Source: Streptomyces sp. OfavH-34-F
Lineage (GTDB): Bacteria > Actinomycetota > Actinomycetes > Streptomycetales > Streptomycetaceae
DNA: 64,000 bases
Assembly: GCF_022347745.1 (NCBI RefSeq)
Contig: NZ_JAKRGC010000007.1
Location: 1-64,000 of the forward strand
Reading direction: 5' to 3'
Made by a program: the position numbers and the translations under genes. The notes beneath the pieces were generated by a model. The model ran no database searches. It saw only the letters and a list, made by a program, of their open reading frames with translations, and was not told the origin of the DNA. Shown here piece after piece: positions 12,582 to 21,525 of this stretch. Each line of letters opens with the position of its first letter. Positions within the stretch are counted from its first letter, which is position 1.

Positions 12582-15500
12582 TCAGGTCAGCTCCGCCGCG
12601 AGCCGGGACCGGGCAGCCAGGGAGTGGCTGCGCAGCAGGGTTTCGAACGACTCCTGGCCCCCGTCCCCGCCCCCGTGTTCCACCGCCGCGTCCGGCCCGG
12701 CCACATCGCCCGTCCTGCGCAGGCGGACGAGGAAGGCGTGCACCGCCGAGGTGACGGAGGAGTCGCGGCCCAGCGCCCGCACACAGTCGGCGAGCAGGTT
12801 CTCGAAGGCCGGGACCGCCGCTTCCGGATCGCCGTCCACGTGGCCGCGCGCCTCGGCCAGACAGCCGCGCAGCATGAACGTCCCCACGTGGTCGGGGCCC
12901 CAGATCCGGACGGCGGCGGACAGGATGTCCTCGTACGCGGCGGCCGCCCGGGCGTGGTCCCCCGCCTTCGCGAGGAGGTCGCCGTAGGTGACGCGCGGAG
13001 CGAGCATCTCCACGTGCTCGTGGCCCATCAGCCGCCGGTAGTCGCCCAGCAGTTCCTCGTACGCGACCACCGCGCCGGCCGCGTCGCCCGCCTCGCTCCG
13101 CAGGACGATGACCTGGCTGCGCACATCGAGCGTCCGGGGATGGTCGGGGCCCAGCACCCGCACATGGCTGGCCAGCAGCTCCTCGTACTCGGGAAGCATC
13201 CCGTCCGGCTCGGCCCCGGGGTCCTCGCTCCGCAGTTCGGCCAGCACGGAGCGCAGCCGGAGGGTCTCGGGATGGTCCGCGCCGAGCACGCGCCGGCGTA
13301 CGTCCAGCACCTCCTCGTACAGGGCGATCGCCGCCTCCTGGTCGCCCGCGTCGTGCCGCAGGCTCGCCAGCATGCGGCTGATGCGCAGGGTCTCGGGGTG
13401 CTCGGGCCCCAGCAGGCGGACGGCGTCCGCGCGCACCGCGCCGAGGTCGGCGAGGGCCCGCCGGTACTCACCCGCCAGACCCTGCCACTCGGCGGCGCTC
13501 GCGCGCACGGCGAGCGTACGGGCGTGGTCGGGCCCGAACAGGCGCAGGCAGTCGGCGACCAGGACGCCGAACTCCTCGGCGGTGCCCGCCGGATCGCCCG
13601 TCACGCCGTGCAGCTCGGCCAGCATGACGCGCACGTCCAGGATCTGGTCCTCGGGGGCCGACGCCGCCCGCGACGCGGCGACCAGCTCCGCCAGGGAGGC
13701 CGCGGCGGCGACCGGGTCGCTCTCCAGCATCGCCTGGTGCCAGGCGGCGGCCAGGGCCCGGTTGGCGAGGACCAGCGGATGACCGGGGCCCAGAGTCGCC
13801 TCCAGACCCTCGACGGACTGGCCCATCCCCGTCGGCGCGTGCATCGCGTCACCCGCCTCGTTCCGCATCAGGGAGAGCGTGAAGCGAATGGAGGAGACCT
13901 CCAGATGGTGCGGGCCGAACACCCGCGTGCCGTCCGTGAGCAGGGCTTCCAGCTCGGCGACGCCCGCAGCCGGGTTCCCGGCGTTCGCGCGCCAGACGGC
14001 CAGCTGGTAGCGGGTGTCCAGGGTGTCGTAGTGGTCGGGGCCCAGGGCGCGCAGACAGTCGCCGAGCAGCGTCTCGTACGCCGCGACGGCCCCCGCCGGA
14101 TCGCCCGCCCGGCCCCGCAGCTCCGCGAGCAGGCCGCGCAGGTGCAGGGTCTTCTTGTGGCCGGGCCCCAGCACCCGGGCCACGTCCCCGTACAGCGCCT
14201 CGCACTCCGCCCGCGCCCGGCTCTCGTAGCCCCGCTCCTTCCACAGCTTCGCCGTCGCCAGCCGGACGTCGAGGGTGTCGGGGTGCACGGGTCCGAGCAC
14301 CCGTACGTGCTCGGCCAGCACGTCGGCGTACAGCTCCAGCGCCCCGGCGCTGTCCCCGCCCTGCGCCAGGGCCTCGGCGACGTCCTTGCGCGCGAACAGG
14401 ACAGTGGGGTGGTCGGGCCCGAACAGACGCAGCTTGTCGGCGAGCAGATCCTCGTACGCGCGTACCGCCCCCGCGGTGTCCCCGGTCAGGGCGAGGAAGC
14501 GTACGGCGTTGCTGCGCGCCGCCAGGGTGCGGGTGTGGTGGGGGCCGAGGCGGGCCTCGGCGGTCGCGGCGATCCGCCGGTAGTGGGCCATCGTCGCCCG
14601 GAGCAGCCCGGCGGCGGCGAGGCTCTGGCCCGCCCGGAGCACCACGTCGTGCACATCGCCCGCCGCCCACAGCTCGTCCTCGCCCAGCTCGTACAGCGCC
14701 TCCGCGTTCGTCCGCAGCGTCTGGCCGACCGCGAACTCCCGCTCCACCTCCGGCCAGCACGCGGCCAGGGCGTCGGCGGCCACGCGGACCACCTCTGCGA
14801 ACCGGCCCGGCGGCAACTGCTCGCGCGCGGCCCGCTGGACGAGCCGGTGCAGCCGGACGGGCCCGTCGTCCGGGGCGGCGCTCACCAGGCTGAGGCGGTG
14901 GAGGCAGCGGACCGCCCCGCGCGCGTCGTCCTCGTCCACGTGCGCGTACGGACCACCCTGCTCTGCGCGGGCCCCGGCCAGGAACGCGCGGGCCGGGGCG
15001 CTGGTGTACAGCGCGGCCGGAATGCCCTGGGAGCTGAGCACACTGGACAGCTCCAGCGCCGGGCGGGCCAGCCCGGCCGGGTGGAGCCGGTCCGCGAGTT
15101 CGACGGACAGCGACCACACCACGGCGAGGGTCTGCCGCTGCTCGTCCGGGAGGGCGCCGCTCTCGGGCAGCAGTCCGTCCAGTCGGCGCGCCCGGTCGGC
15201 GAGCCTGGCCCGGTAGACGCGGCAGCTCATGCCCTGGTCCAGCATGTACGCGCCCGCCTGGGCCAGCGCCAGCGGCAGCAGCCCCAGTTCGTGCACCAGC
15301 TCCCGCGCCCCGTCCAGCAGCCGGGGGTCGCCGCCGAGGCGGCGGCCCAGATAGCCGACCGCCTCGTCCGGGCCGAACAGCTCGGTCTCCACCAGCCGCC
15401 GACCGGGCCCGGCGAGCGCGGCGTCCCGCCGACGGGTCGTCACCACCACCGTCCCGCCGGGACGTACGGGAGGCCACAGGTCCCGCAGGTCGCCGGGGGC

Positions 15501-15971
15501 GGTCACATCGTCCAGGACCACCATCCAGCGGCGGTCGGTGCGCCCCAGCCAGGCCACGAACCGGGCCGCCGCCTGGTCGGCGTCGGCGACCCGCCCCGGG
15601 CACACGTCCATCGCGGCCTCCGCGTAGACCGCGACGACCGCCTGGCGGGTGGCGGCCGGCACCCACACCAGCAGGTCCAGTTCGCCGGACGCCTGCGCGC
15701 GCCGCGCCCACTGGGCGGCCCACTGCGTCTTGCCCACGCCCCCCATCCCGGTCAGCACATGGGTCGTCACCGAGGCGTCGGCGGGGGCATCGGGGCGGGC
15801 CTGGAAGCAGTCCGCGGGCAGCGGCACCACTCCGACCTGGTGCGGCCAGGCCACTTCGGGGGCGGACAGGAGGTACGTGTTGTGCTGGACGTTGCCGTGG
15901 CCGAACTGCACCCCGCGCGCATGGGGCAGCTCGAAGCGGTCGCCGTGCCCCGTATCCGTATCCCTGTTCAC
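12582..15971 (-). CDS. NLR-like STAND ATPase (NB-ARC plus TPR) with N-terminal amyloid-type motif
   Basis: 1129 aa from GTG 15971. Residues 18-33 read ARGVQFGHGNVQHNTY, a Gly/Gln/Asn motif of the bacterial amyloid signalling (RHIM-like) kind. An NB-ARC ATPase follows: P-loop GMGGVGKT at 75-82, Walker B WMVVLDDV, a TTRRRDAAL sensor and the LGLLPLALAQAGAYM (GxP-type) motif. From about residue 430 to the end come kinesin-light-chain-like TPRs of about 42-47 residues with a recurring LGPDHPxTLxxR core. The architecture is that of NOD-like receptors: the TPR region senses a trigger, NB-ARC oligomerises, and the N-terminal motif seeds fibril formation in a partner. The partner is probably the adjacent gene, which ends in the same motif. 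Immune or cell-death roles are known for the class; here they are inferred. Confidence 0.88.
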   Translation of the reverse strand: MNRDTDTGHGDRFELPHARGVQFGHGNVQHNTYLLSAPEVAWPHQVGVVPLPADCFQARPDAPADASVTTHVLTGMGGVGKTQWAAQWARRAQASGELDLLVWVPAATRQAVVAVYAEAAMDVCPGRVADADQAAARFVAWLGRTDRRWMVVLDDVTAPGDLRDLWPPVRPGGTVVVTTRRRDAALAGPGRRLVETELFGPDEAVGYLGRRLGGDPRLLDGARELVHELGLLPLALAQAGAYMLDQGMSCRVYRARLADRARRLDGLLPESGALPDEQRQTLAVVWSLSVELADRLHPAGLARPALELSSVLSSQGIPAALYTSAPARAFLAGARAEQGGPYAHVDEDDARGAVRCLHRLSLVSAAPDDGPVRLHRLVQRAAREQLPPGRFAEVVRVAADALAACWPEVEREFAVGQTLRTNAEALYELGEDELWAAGDVHDVVLRAGQSLAAAGLLRATMAHYRRIAATAEARLGPHHTRTLAARSNAVRFLALTGDTAGAVRAYEDLLADKLRLFGPDHPTVLFARKDVAEALAQGGDSAGALELYADVLAEHVRVLGPVHPDTLDVRLATAKLWKERGYESRARAECEALYGDVARVLGPGHKKTLHLRGLLAELRGRAGDPAGAVAAYETLLGDCLRALGPDHYDTLDTRYQLAVWRANAGNPAAGVAELEALLTDGTRVFGPHHLEVSSIRFTLSLMRNEAGDAMHAPTGMGQSVEGLEATLGPGHPLVLANRALAAAWHQAMLESDPVAAAASLAELVAASRAASAPEDQILDVRVMLAELHGVTGDPAGTAEEFGVLVADCLRLFGPDHARTLAVRASAAEWQGLAGEYRRALADLGAVRADAVRLLGPEHPETLRISRMLASLRHDAGDQEAAIALYEEVLDVRRRVLGADHPETLRLRSVLAELRSEDPGAEPDGMLPEYEELLASHVRVLGPDHPRTLDVRSQVIVLRSEAGDAAGAVVAYEELLGDYRRLMGHEHVEMLAPRVTYGDLLAKAGDHARAAAAYEDILSAAVRIWGPDHVGTFMLRGCLAEARGHVDGDPEAAVPAFENLLADCVRALGRDSSVTSAVHAFLVRLRRTGDVAGPDAAVEHGGGDGGQESFETLLRSHSLAARSRLAAELT

Positions 15972-16026
15972 GTGGTGTCAGAAGTCGTCTGGATCGTTCT
16001 GTCTCGTCGTGGGTCGCGGCGGGCGG

Positions 16027-16401
16027 TCAGAAGGTGTTGTGCTGGACGTTCCCGTCCCCGACCTGCACGCCTCTGGCGTCGCGCAGGTCCACCACGGTCC
16101 GCCCGGCCTCCCCGGACCCGCGCCCGGCCAGCCGCAGCACGTCCTCGGCGGCGGCGAGCAGTTCGGCGTCCTCGGCGGCACCCGCCTCCGCGAGGCAGGC
16201 CGTCAGCCGGTCCTGCCAGGTCTCCGGGTCCTCCTCGTGGCCGGCGAGCGCCTCCTCCGCGTCCCGGCGGCCCGAGAACCGCCGCCGCACCGCGTCCCGC
16301 AGGGCGGCGTAGGAGTCCTGCACGGCGGCGGACGCCACGTTGCTCGCGCCGACGCCGGCCCCTGCCGCCAGGGCGCTCGCGATCACCAGTACGGGTTCCA
16401 C
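16027..16401 (-). CDS. Putative amyloid-triggered effector, C-terminal motif matching the NLR
   Basis: 124 aa from GTG 16401, which has GAGGAGAGGGG just upstream; ATG 16449 is a longer option. Residues 109-124 (ARGVQVGDGNVQHNTF) match the NLR motif at 13 of 16 positions. The body is an N-terminal Gly/Ala-rich hydrophobic segment (LVIASALAAGAGVGASNVAS, residues 5-24), then helices SYAALRDAVRRRF, DAEEALAGHEEDPETWQDRL and AEDAELLAAAEDVLRLA. A helical bundle with a membrane-active start and a C-terminal amyloid motif is the layout described for Bell-type effectors activated by NLR templating. The gene ends 55 bp before the NLR start on the same strand, so they form an operon with the effector first. 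I infer membrane damage as the output. Confidence 0.75.
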   Translation of the reverse strand: MEPVLVIASALAAGAGVGASNVASAAVQDSYAALRDAVRRRFSGRRDAEEALAGHEEDPETWQDRLTACLAEAGAAEDAELLAAAEDVLRLAGRGSGEAGRTVVDLRDARGVQVGDGNVQHNTF

Positions 16402-16552
16402 GGAGCCCCTCTCCTCGGCCGGCACGGCCTCCCAGTATGGCCCGCGCACGCGGGTCCGGCCCGGACAACCGGAGGAAAAGTCAGGCGGCCGGGAGAGGCG
16501 GCTCGGCGCACCTGCACGGCGCTCCCGGCCGGCGCTCCCTAAGGTGGCCGGC

Positions 16553-17500
16553 GTGGACCTTCAAGCCGTACGCACCTTCGTCGCCGTCGCCGAAGCGGGA
16601 CAGTTCCAGAAGGCGGCCGTCGACCTGGCGGTCACCCAGCAGGCCGTGTCCAAGCGGATCGCCGCGCTCGAACAGGCCCTGGGGGTGCGGCTGTTCGTTC
16701 GGGCGCCGCGAGGAGCGCAGCTCACGATCGACGGCCGGGCGTTCCTGCCCCACGCGCGCGAACTGCTGCGCGCGGCCGAGCGGGCGGCCGCCTCCGTACG
16801 CCCCGGCCGCCGTCCGCTGCGCGTGGACGTGCTCACCTCGCGCAGCGCGCAGTCGGGCGCGATGCGCGGCTTCCACCGCGCGCACCCCGAGGTCGAACTG
16901 GACGTGCTGATGCTGCCCGGCATCGACGCGGCGATGGCCGCCCTCCGCTCCGGCGAACTCGACGCCACCTTCCGGGCGGTCGCCGCGCCCGGCCGGCCGC
17001 TGCCCGAGGACATCGAGGCCACCCGCGTCCTCGACGAACCCCTCCAACTCCTCACCGGCCCGGCCCACGCGCTGGCCGACGCGCCGTCGGTGACCCTCGC
17101 CGGACTCGTCGGGCACCGCATCTGGATGCCCGGCGTCGCCCCCGGCACCGAGTGGGGCGCCTACTACGACGACCTGGTCGCGGAGTTCGGGCTCACCATC
17201 GAGGCGACCGGCCCCAACTTCGGCTCGGACGCGCTGTTGGACACCCTCGCGGACACCCCGGCCCTGGCGACCTTCATGGGCGAGCACTCCCGCCTCATCT
17301 GGCCCGCCGGCCACGGGTTGCGCCGCATTCCGGTGACCGGACCGACGCCCGTCTACCCCCACTTCCTCCTCCACCGCCGCGACAACCCGCACCCGGCGCT
17401 GCGCACGCTGCGCGCCTACCTGTCGACCACGGCGAGCCCGGCGGACCCGGCGGAGACCTGGGTGCCGGGGTGGGTGGGCCCCCTGCCCAAGAATGGTTGA
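16553..17500 (+). CDS. LysR-family transcriptional regulator
   Basis: 315 aa from GTG 16553, behind AAGGTGG; GTG 16544 is possible. The N-terminal winged HTH has VDLQAVRTFVAVAEAGQFQK, VTQQAVSKRIAALEQALGVR and LFVRAPRGAQLT, standard for LysR. The C-terminal two-lobed effector domain spans about residues 90-290 (LRVDVLTSRSAQSGAM, LDATFRAV, PLQLLTGPAHALA). It is not clearly divergent from a target: the neighbour on the left is the effector/NLR operon on the opposite strand, 150 bp away. It might control that operon or a distant gene; no clear LysR box was identified. Confidence 0.88.
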   Translation: MDLQAVRTFVAVAEAGQFQKAAVDLAVTQQAVSKRIAALEQALGVRLFVRAPRGAQLTIDGRAFLPHARELLRAAERAAASVRPGRRPLRVDVLTSRSAQSGAMRGFHRAHPEVELDVLMLPGIDAAMAALRSGELDATFRAVAAPGRPLPEDIEATRVLDEPLQLLTGPAHALADAPSVTLAGLVGHRIWMPGVAPGTEWGAYYDDLVAEFGLTIEATGPNFGSDALLDTLADTPALATFMGEHSRLIWPAGHGLRRIPVTGPTPVYPHFLLHRRDNPHPALRTLRAYLSTTASPADPAETWVPGWVGPLPKNG

Positions 17501-17551
17501 GCGTGCAATGATCGCGGGCGGTATCCGTACCCGTATCGAGAAGGCGGTCGT

Positions 17552-17920
17552 ATGCTCCCCCGCAACGCAAACCTCCGCACCATCGCCGCAACGGCGACCA
17601 CCACAGCCGCGCTGGCCGGTCTCGCCGTCCTCGGCACCGGCACCGCGAACGCCGCCGCGTGGCCCTCCCTGCAGCCGGGCGCCGCCCTCTACACGGGCAC
17701 CAACGGCACGGGCGCCGTCCTCAACCCCGACCTCGGCGACCTCGGCACGTGCCACACCACCGCCGAGCCGGTCCGCTCGATCCAGATCGCCAACGGCTCC
17801 GCGTCGGTCCTCCTCTACTCCGGCGCCGACTGCACGGGCAACGCCTGGGCCAGCGGCACCCTGACCCAGAGCAACCTCCCCGAGACCAAGCTGAGCTACC
17901 GGGTCGTCACGGCCCGGTAA
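17552..17920 (+). CDS. Small secreted protein, beta/gamma-crystallin or I36 inhibitor-like
   Basis: 122 aa. It has a signal peptide with a basic start and hydrophobic core, and a cleavage site near GTANAAA (about residue 34). The mature part (ALYTGTNGTGAVLNPDLGDL, VRSIQIANGSASVLLYSGAD, CTGNAW) has the Gly/Ser/Asn-rich beta pattern of peptidase inhibitor I36/crystallin-like proteins and two Cys that could pair. GAGAAGG precedes the ATG. It may coat or protect the cell surface or inhibit proteases; function uncertain. Confidence 0.7.
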   Translation: MLPRNANLRTIAATATTTAALAGLAVLGTGTANAAAWPSLQPGAALYTGTNGTGAVLNPDLGDLGTCHTTAEPVRSIQIANGSASVLLYSGADCTGNAWASGTLTQSNLPETKLSYRVVTAR

Positions 17921-18067
17921 CCCGCCGCACGAAGGAAGCGCCCACGCCCCGGCGGCCCCGTCGGGGCGAAGGGGGCGACGAGGCCGTGGTCCCCGACTGA
18001 AATAGTGGTGGGCCGGGTGTACCTGTGTGCCCCTCTCGGCGGCCTCCGTTTCGCCAGCCGTGTGTTC

Positions 18068-18089
18068 GTTCATCGTGCGTACACCTGGG
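18068..18089 (+). promoter_or_regulatory. Candidate PHO box upstream of phytase
   Basis: Two adjoining 11-bp units, GTTCATCGTGC and GTACACCTGGG, each match the Streptomyces PhoP direct-repeat unit GTTCACCCGGC at about 8 of 11 positions. This suits a phosphate-scavenging gene starting at 18183. Confidence 0.5.
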
Positions 18090-18182
18090 CGGGTTGTTAC
18101 CCGTCGCGTCGCGGCTGCCGTACGGACACCCCGCGGGGCCAGGCTCTCGCAGGTCGATCAACCCCCTGCTGAGGAGACCTGC

Positions 18183-19487
18183 GTGAATCGCTCCGCCCTC
18201 GTCCGGACCACTGTGCTGACCGCGACCACGGCTTTTGCGGCAGTCGCACTGGCCGTGCCCGCCGAGGCCCGGCACCGTCCGTACGCCGACGCCCTGCCCG
18301 CCGTGACCCCGCGTGCGGAGACGCCGGCGCTGTACGACGACGACGAAGGCGGCAACGCCGACGCGGACGACCCGGCGATCTGGCGCAACGCCGCGGCGCC
18401 CGGCCGCAGCCTCGTCGTCGCCACCGCCAAGGAGGGCGGCCTGCGGGTCTACGACCTGGACGCGCGACTGGTGCAGTCGATCGCCGCGCCCTCCGCCGCC
18501 GGGGAGGACGACGCCCCCGGCCGCTTCAACAACGTGGACCTCGTCCACGGCCTCCGGCTCACCTCGGGCAAGAGCGACCTGGCCGTCACCAGTGACCGGG
18601 GCCAGGACCGGCTGCGCTTCTACCGCATCGACCGCGACCGGACCGGCGGCCCGCTGACCGACGTGACCGACCCCGCCGTGCCGCCCGTGTTCTCCCGGGA
18701 CCAGGCCGAGATCAACGACCAGCAGACCGCGTACGGCCTGGCGACCTGGACGAACCCGGCGACCGGGAAGTCCTACGCCCTGGTCAGCCGCCGCGAGCAC
18801 ACCACCCTCGCCCTCCTGGAGCTGCTGCCGGCCGCGGACGGCAAGGTCACCTACCGCAAGGTCCGCACCCTCGACCTGCCCTCCTCCTTCCGGATGCCCA
18901 ACGGCACCCAGTGGTCCCCCTGCGGCGATCCCGGCGAACTGCCCCAGGTCGAGGGCATGGTCGTCGACCCGGCCAACGGCATGCTCTACGCCGGCCAGGA
19001 GGACATCGGCGTCTGGCGGATGCGCGCCGACCTCACCGGCACGCCCGAGCTGATCGACAAGGTGCGCGAGTACGGCGTGCCGGGCGTCTACGACGAGGAG
19101 ACCGAGGAGTGCACCCCCGGCGCCGACCCCGGCTTCGGCGGCACGAAGATCTCCGCGGACGTGGAGGGCCTGACGCTGCTCACCGAGTCCGACGGCGACG
19201 GCTACATCCTCGCCTCCAGCCAGGGTGACAACACCTTCGCCGCCTACGACCGCGAGCTGGAGGACGACAACGAGTACGAGGGCGGCTTCCGGGTCGCCGC
19301 CGCGAACGACACCCTCGACGGCTCCGAGGAGTGCGACGGCGCCGCCGTCCTCAACGCCCCGCTCGGCTCCAAGTACCCCAACGGCCTCCTCGTCGTCCAG
19401 GACGGGCACGACGGCGACGGCGAGCGGGACGCGACCAACTTCAAGTTCGTCGACCTCGGCAAGGTCATGGACGCCCTCGACGACTGA
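18183..19487 (+). CDS. Secreted beta-propeller phytase (3-phytase)
   Basis: 434 aa from GTG 18183 behind GAGGAG. Residues 1-30 are a signal peptide (cleavage near VPAEARH). The mature protein is a six-bladed propeller of the Bacillus phytase type: GNADADDPAIWRNAAAPGRS at the start, then FNNVDLVHGLRL, DQQTAYGLATW, LPQVEGMVVDPANGMLYAGQ, KISADVEGLTLL, SSQGDNTFAAYDRE and NGLLVVQDGHDGD. The many Asp/Glu are the calcium and phosphate sites. It removes phosphate from phytate outside the cell (EC 3.1.3.8). A candidate PHO box lies upstream, and a strong terminator hairpin follows the stop. Monocistronic. Confidence 0.9.
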   Translation: MNRSALVRTTVLTATTAFAAVALAVPAEARHRPYADALPAVTPRAETPALYDDDEGGNADADDPAIWRNAAAPGRSLVVATAKEGGLRVYDLDARLVQSIAAPSAAGEDDAPGRFNNVDLVHGLRLTSGKSDLAVTSDRGQDRLRFYRIDRDRTGGPLTDVTDPAVPPVFSRDQAEINDQQTAYGLATWTNPATGKSYALVSRREHTTLALLELLPAADGKVTYRKVRTLDLPSSFRMPNGTQWSPCGDPGELPQVEGMVVDPANGMLYAGQEDIGVWRMRADLTGTPELIDKVREYGVPGVYDEETEECTPGADPGFGGTKISADVEGLTLLTESDGDGYILASSQGDNTFAAYDRELEDDNEYEGGFRVAAANDTLDGSEECDGAAVLNAPLGSKYPNGLLVVQDGHDGDGERDATNFKFVDLGKVMDALDD

Positions 19488-19493
19488 CCGCCC

Positions 19494-19521
19494 GGCGGCG
19501 CCCGGCCCGCCGGGCGCCGCC
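19494..19521 (+). terminator. Phytase terminator
   Basis: GGCGGCGCCCGG and CCGGGCGCCGCC form a perfect 12-bp stem with a 4-base loop, 7 bases after the phytase stop. Confidence 0.8.
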
Positions 19522-19564
19522 CCTCCTCGAACGCCGGCCGCGAACCGATCAGCGTTCGAGGAGG
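19522..19564 (-). terminator. Lipase-gene terminator hairpin overlapping its stop
   Basis: CCTCCTCGAACGC (19522-19534) pairs perfectly with GCGTTCGAGGAGG (19552-19564), 17-base loop. The right arm codes for the last residues of the lipase, so the hairpin forms as its mRNA ends. Confidence 0.65.
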
Positions 19565-20592
19565 GCGATGCGGATGGCCCGCTCGACGTGGGCCGCCGTG
19601 TTGGCGTGGCCCTCGGCGTTGGGGTGGACCAGGGTGAGCTTCTTGTCGATGAGACCGCAGTTCAGCGGGACGCCGGGGACCTTCGCCGGCCAGAAGTCCG
19701 CAGCGTCGCCGCAGATGCCCTCGACCCACTTCGTGTCCGCCGGCTGGCAGACGTCATGCCCCTCGCTGGAGGAGTAGACGTCCACGTAACGGTCGCCGAA
19801 GAAGTCGCTCACCTGCTGGATCGTCCTGTTCAACGGCTTGAGGACGTCGTCGCGGAGCCAGTCGACGTCGGCGTGGGTGATCAGGCTCAGCTCGGTGAAG
19901 GACAGCCGGTTGCAGTCGCCGCTGTCCTCGGGCAGGACGGCCGGATAGCCGACCGTGAGGACCCGGGCGTTGGGCGCGGCCTGGTGCACCCGGGCGAGCA
20001 TCTCGATGTACTCGTCCCGGACCCGGGCGAGCTTGTCCGCGATGCTCTCCTCGCCCTCGGGCGGGTCGGTGAAGTAGTCGCGGCAGGACTGCCCGACCGT
20101 GCCCTTCTCCAGGCAGGTGGTCAGGATGCCGGCGAACGGCAGGCTGTTGCCGCCGACGCCGATGGTGACGACGTCCGTCCCCTCGCCGAGGCCGGCCCGC
20201 TGGATCTGGGTGTCCACCGCCGGCCAGCCGCCCTCGGGCGGCCGCACCGGGCTGATCGGGACCTGCCGGGTCGTGGCGATGTCGGAGATCACGGCGCCGC
20301 CGCAGCTCACATTCGTCAGGTTGACGGGCTTGCCCGGCGGGAACTCGGCCAACTCGCGTTCCACGACGTCCGGATAGGCGTTCTCGGTGCGGTCGCAGCC
20401 GTCCCGCGAGGCGTCGCCGAGCGGCGGCTGCGGGGCTCCGACGAAGACGCCGGCGGTGTACGAGTCACCCAGCGCGGCCCACTCGTACGAGTCGGCCGCA
20501 CCGGCGGAACCGGAGGGCAGCAGCGCGGACGCCGCCAGGGCGAGCCCGACGGCCAGGGCGCGCGTGCGCAGGCGTGACACACGGTGTCGCAT
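19549..20592 (-). CDS. Secreted SGNH/GDSL-family lipase or esterase
   Basis: 347 aa. Signal peptide residues 1-32 (cleavage near GSAGAADS). Block I is WAALGDSYTAGV (nucleophilic Ser in GDSY), block II has the oxyanion Gly in NVSCGGAV, block III is VGGNS, and block V is LVHPNAEGH with the catalytic His. Cys residues fit the three disulfides of Streptomyces GDSL lipases. It hydrolyses ester lipids outside the cell. Convergent with the phytase gene and separated by two hairpins. Confidence 0.9.
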   Translation of the reverse strand: MRHRVSRLRTRALAVGLALAASALLPSGSAGAADSYEWAALGDSYTAGVFVGAPQPPLGDASRDGCDRTENAYPDVVERELAEFPPGKPVNLTNVSCGGAVISDIATTRQVPISPVRPPEGGWPAVDTQIQRAGLGEGTDVVTIGVGGNSLPFAGILTTCLEKGTVGQSCRDYFTDPPEGEESIADKLARVRDEYIEMLARVHQAAPNARVLTVGYPAVLPEDSGDCNRLSFTELSLITHADVDWLRDDVLKPLNRTIQQVSDFFGDRYVDVYSSSEGHDVCQPADTKWVEGICGDAADFWPAKVPGVPLNCGLIDKKLTLVHPNAEGHANTAAHVERAIRIALLER

Positions 20593-20897
20593 GTTTGCTC
20601 CAGGGTGGGGGAAGGGCGCCCCGGCGCCGGTCGGCTCCTCCGGGGCGGGATACCTCGCCAGTGATCATCCATCCGGCAAGGCCGCCGGAGCGGTGAATCG
20701 GGCCGATCGTCCCCGATCGGGGTAAATCGTCAGATCTATCGCGCAGTTGCCGGCGGTCCGGGTTGACGCCACCCGGCGGTCACCCGCAGAGCGGCAGGGT
20801 GGCCGCGCTCGCCGTGATCGCCGGCGGCGTGGTCCTCGCCCGCCTGACCTCGCCGGACGGCGCCCGACGCGCCGGACCCGGCCGATAGGCTCGCGCC
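20593..20897. other. Intergenic region with no clear gene
   Basis: Two inverted GATCG elements around 20704-20719 (GATCGTCCCCGATC) lie roughly 115 bp upstream of the lipase start and may be a control site. A short open frame ending at 20888 (VAALAVIAGGVVLARL) resembles one membrane segment but has no convincing start; I do not call it a gene. Confidence 0.35.
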
Positions 20898-21521
20898 ATG
20901 GGCCTCGACCTCACCACGCTGATCGCCGACTGGTCGTGGCTGGGCGAGCTGCCCGCGCGGGAGCGGCTGCCCCGGCTGCGGGACGCCTGGTACGACGACG
21001 AGACGGGGCTCTGGGACCGGGACGCCCCGGCGGCCGACGGCGGCTGGGAGTGGCCGCGCGGGCCGCACGGCGCGTACTTCGGCGTCTACGAATTCCCCGG
21101 CACCCTCGGCTCGTTCGGGCCGCACTTCTGGGCGGGGGAGGCGTGGGAGAAGGTACGCGACCACGCCGACCCGGCCCTGCGCGCGGAACTGGACGCCCTG
21201 CTGGGCGGGCTGACCTGGCCCGGACCCGGCTTCGAGGACGAGAAGGAGAACGAGGACCGCGCGTTCTTCACCCACGACCCCGAGGTTTCCTACGGCCTCC
21301 TCGTGGTGTGCGCCCCGCAGCGTGTACGGGAACTGCTCGCCATCTGGGAGCGCCTGCGCCCCCGGCTCGACGCGCTGCGCGCCCCCTTCGACCGGTACGC
21401 CGCCCGGCCGCAGGGCTGGATACCCGACTTCGACTCCTTCGTACGCCTCCTCACCGGCTGGGGCCGCGTCCTGGCGGAGGCGGCCCGGCGGGGCTGGGGG
21501 ATCGTCGGGGTGAGCGAGTAG
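20898..21521 (+). CDS. Conserved-type protein of unknown function
   Basis: 207 aa, cytoplasmic, acidic, Trp-rich (LIADWSWLGELPARERLPRL, GGWEWPRGPHGAYFGVYEFP, GPHFWAGEAWEKV). No motif known to me identifies a reaction; it resembles proteins of unknown function seen in streptomycetes. Codon use is normal for the window. It ends 4 bp before the convergent methyltransferase stop. The ATG at 20898 is the only sensible start. Confidence 0.6.
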   Translation: MGLDLTTLIADWSWLGELPARERLPRLRDAWYDDETGLWDRDAPAADGGWEWPRGPHGAYFGVYEFPGTLGSFGPHFWAGEAWEKVRDHADPALRAELDALLGGLTWPGPGFEDEKENEDRAFFTHDPEVSYGLLVVCAPQRVRELLAIWERLRPRLDALRAPFDRYAARPQGWIPDFDSFVRLLTGWGRVLAEAARRGWGIVGVSE

Positions 21522-21525
21522 CCGG

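Noticed and set aside
12624-16910. Very long open frame antisense to the NLR gene
   Set aside because: High-GC shadow frame: Arg/Gly/Gln-rich, no domain, and the minus strand has clear NB-ARC and TPR motifs.
20799-20888. Short membrane-like ORF (VAALAVIAGGVVLARL)
   Set aside because: No ribosome site or conserved start; too short to support as a gene.
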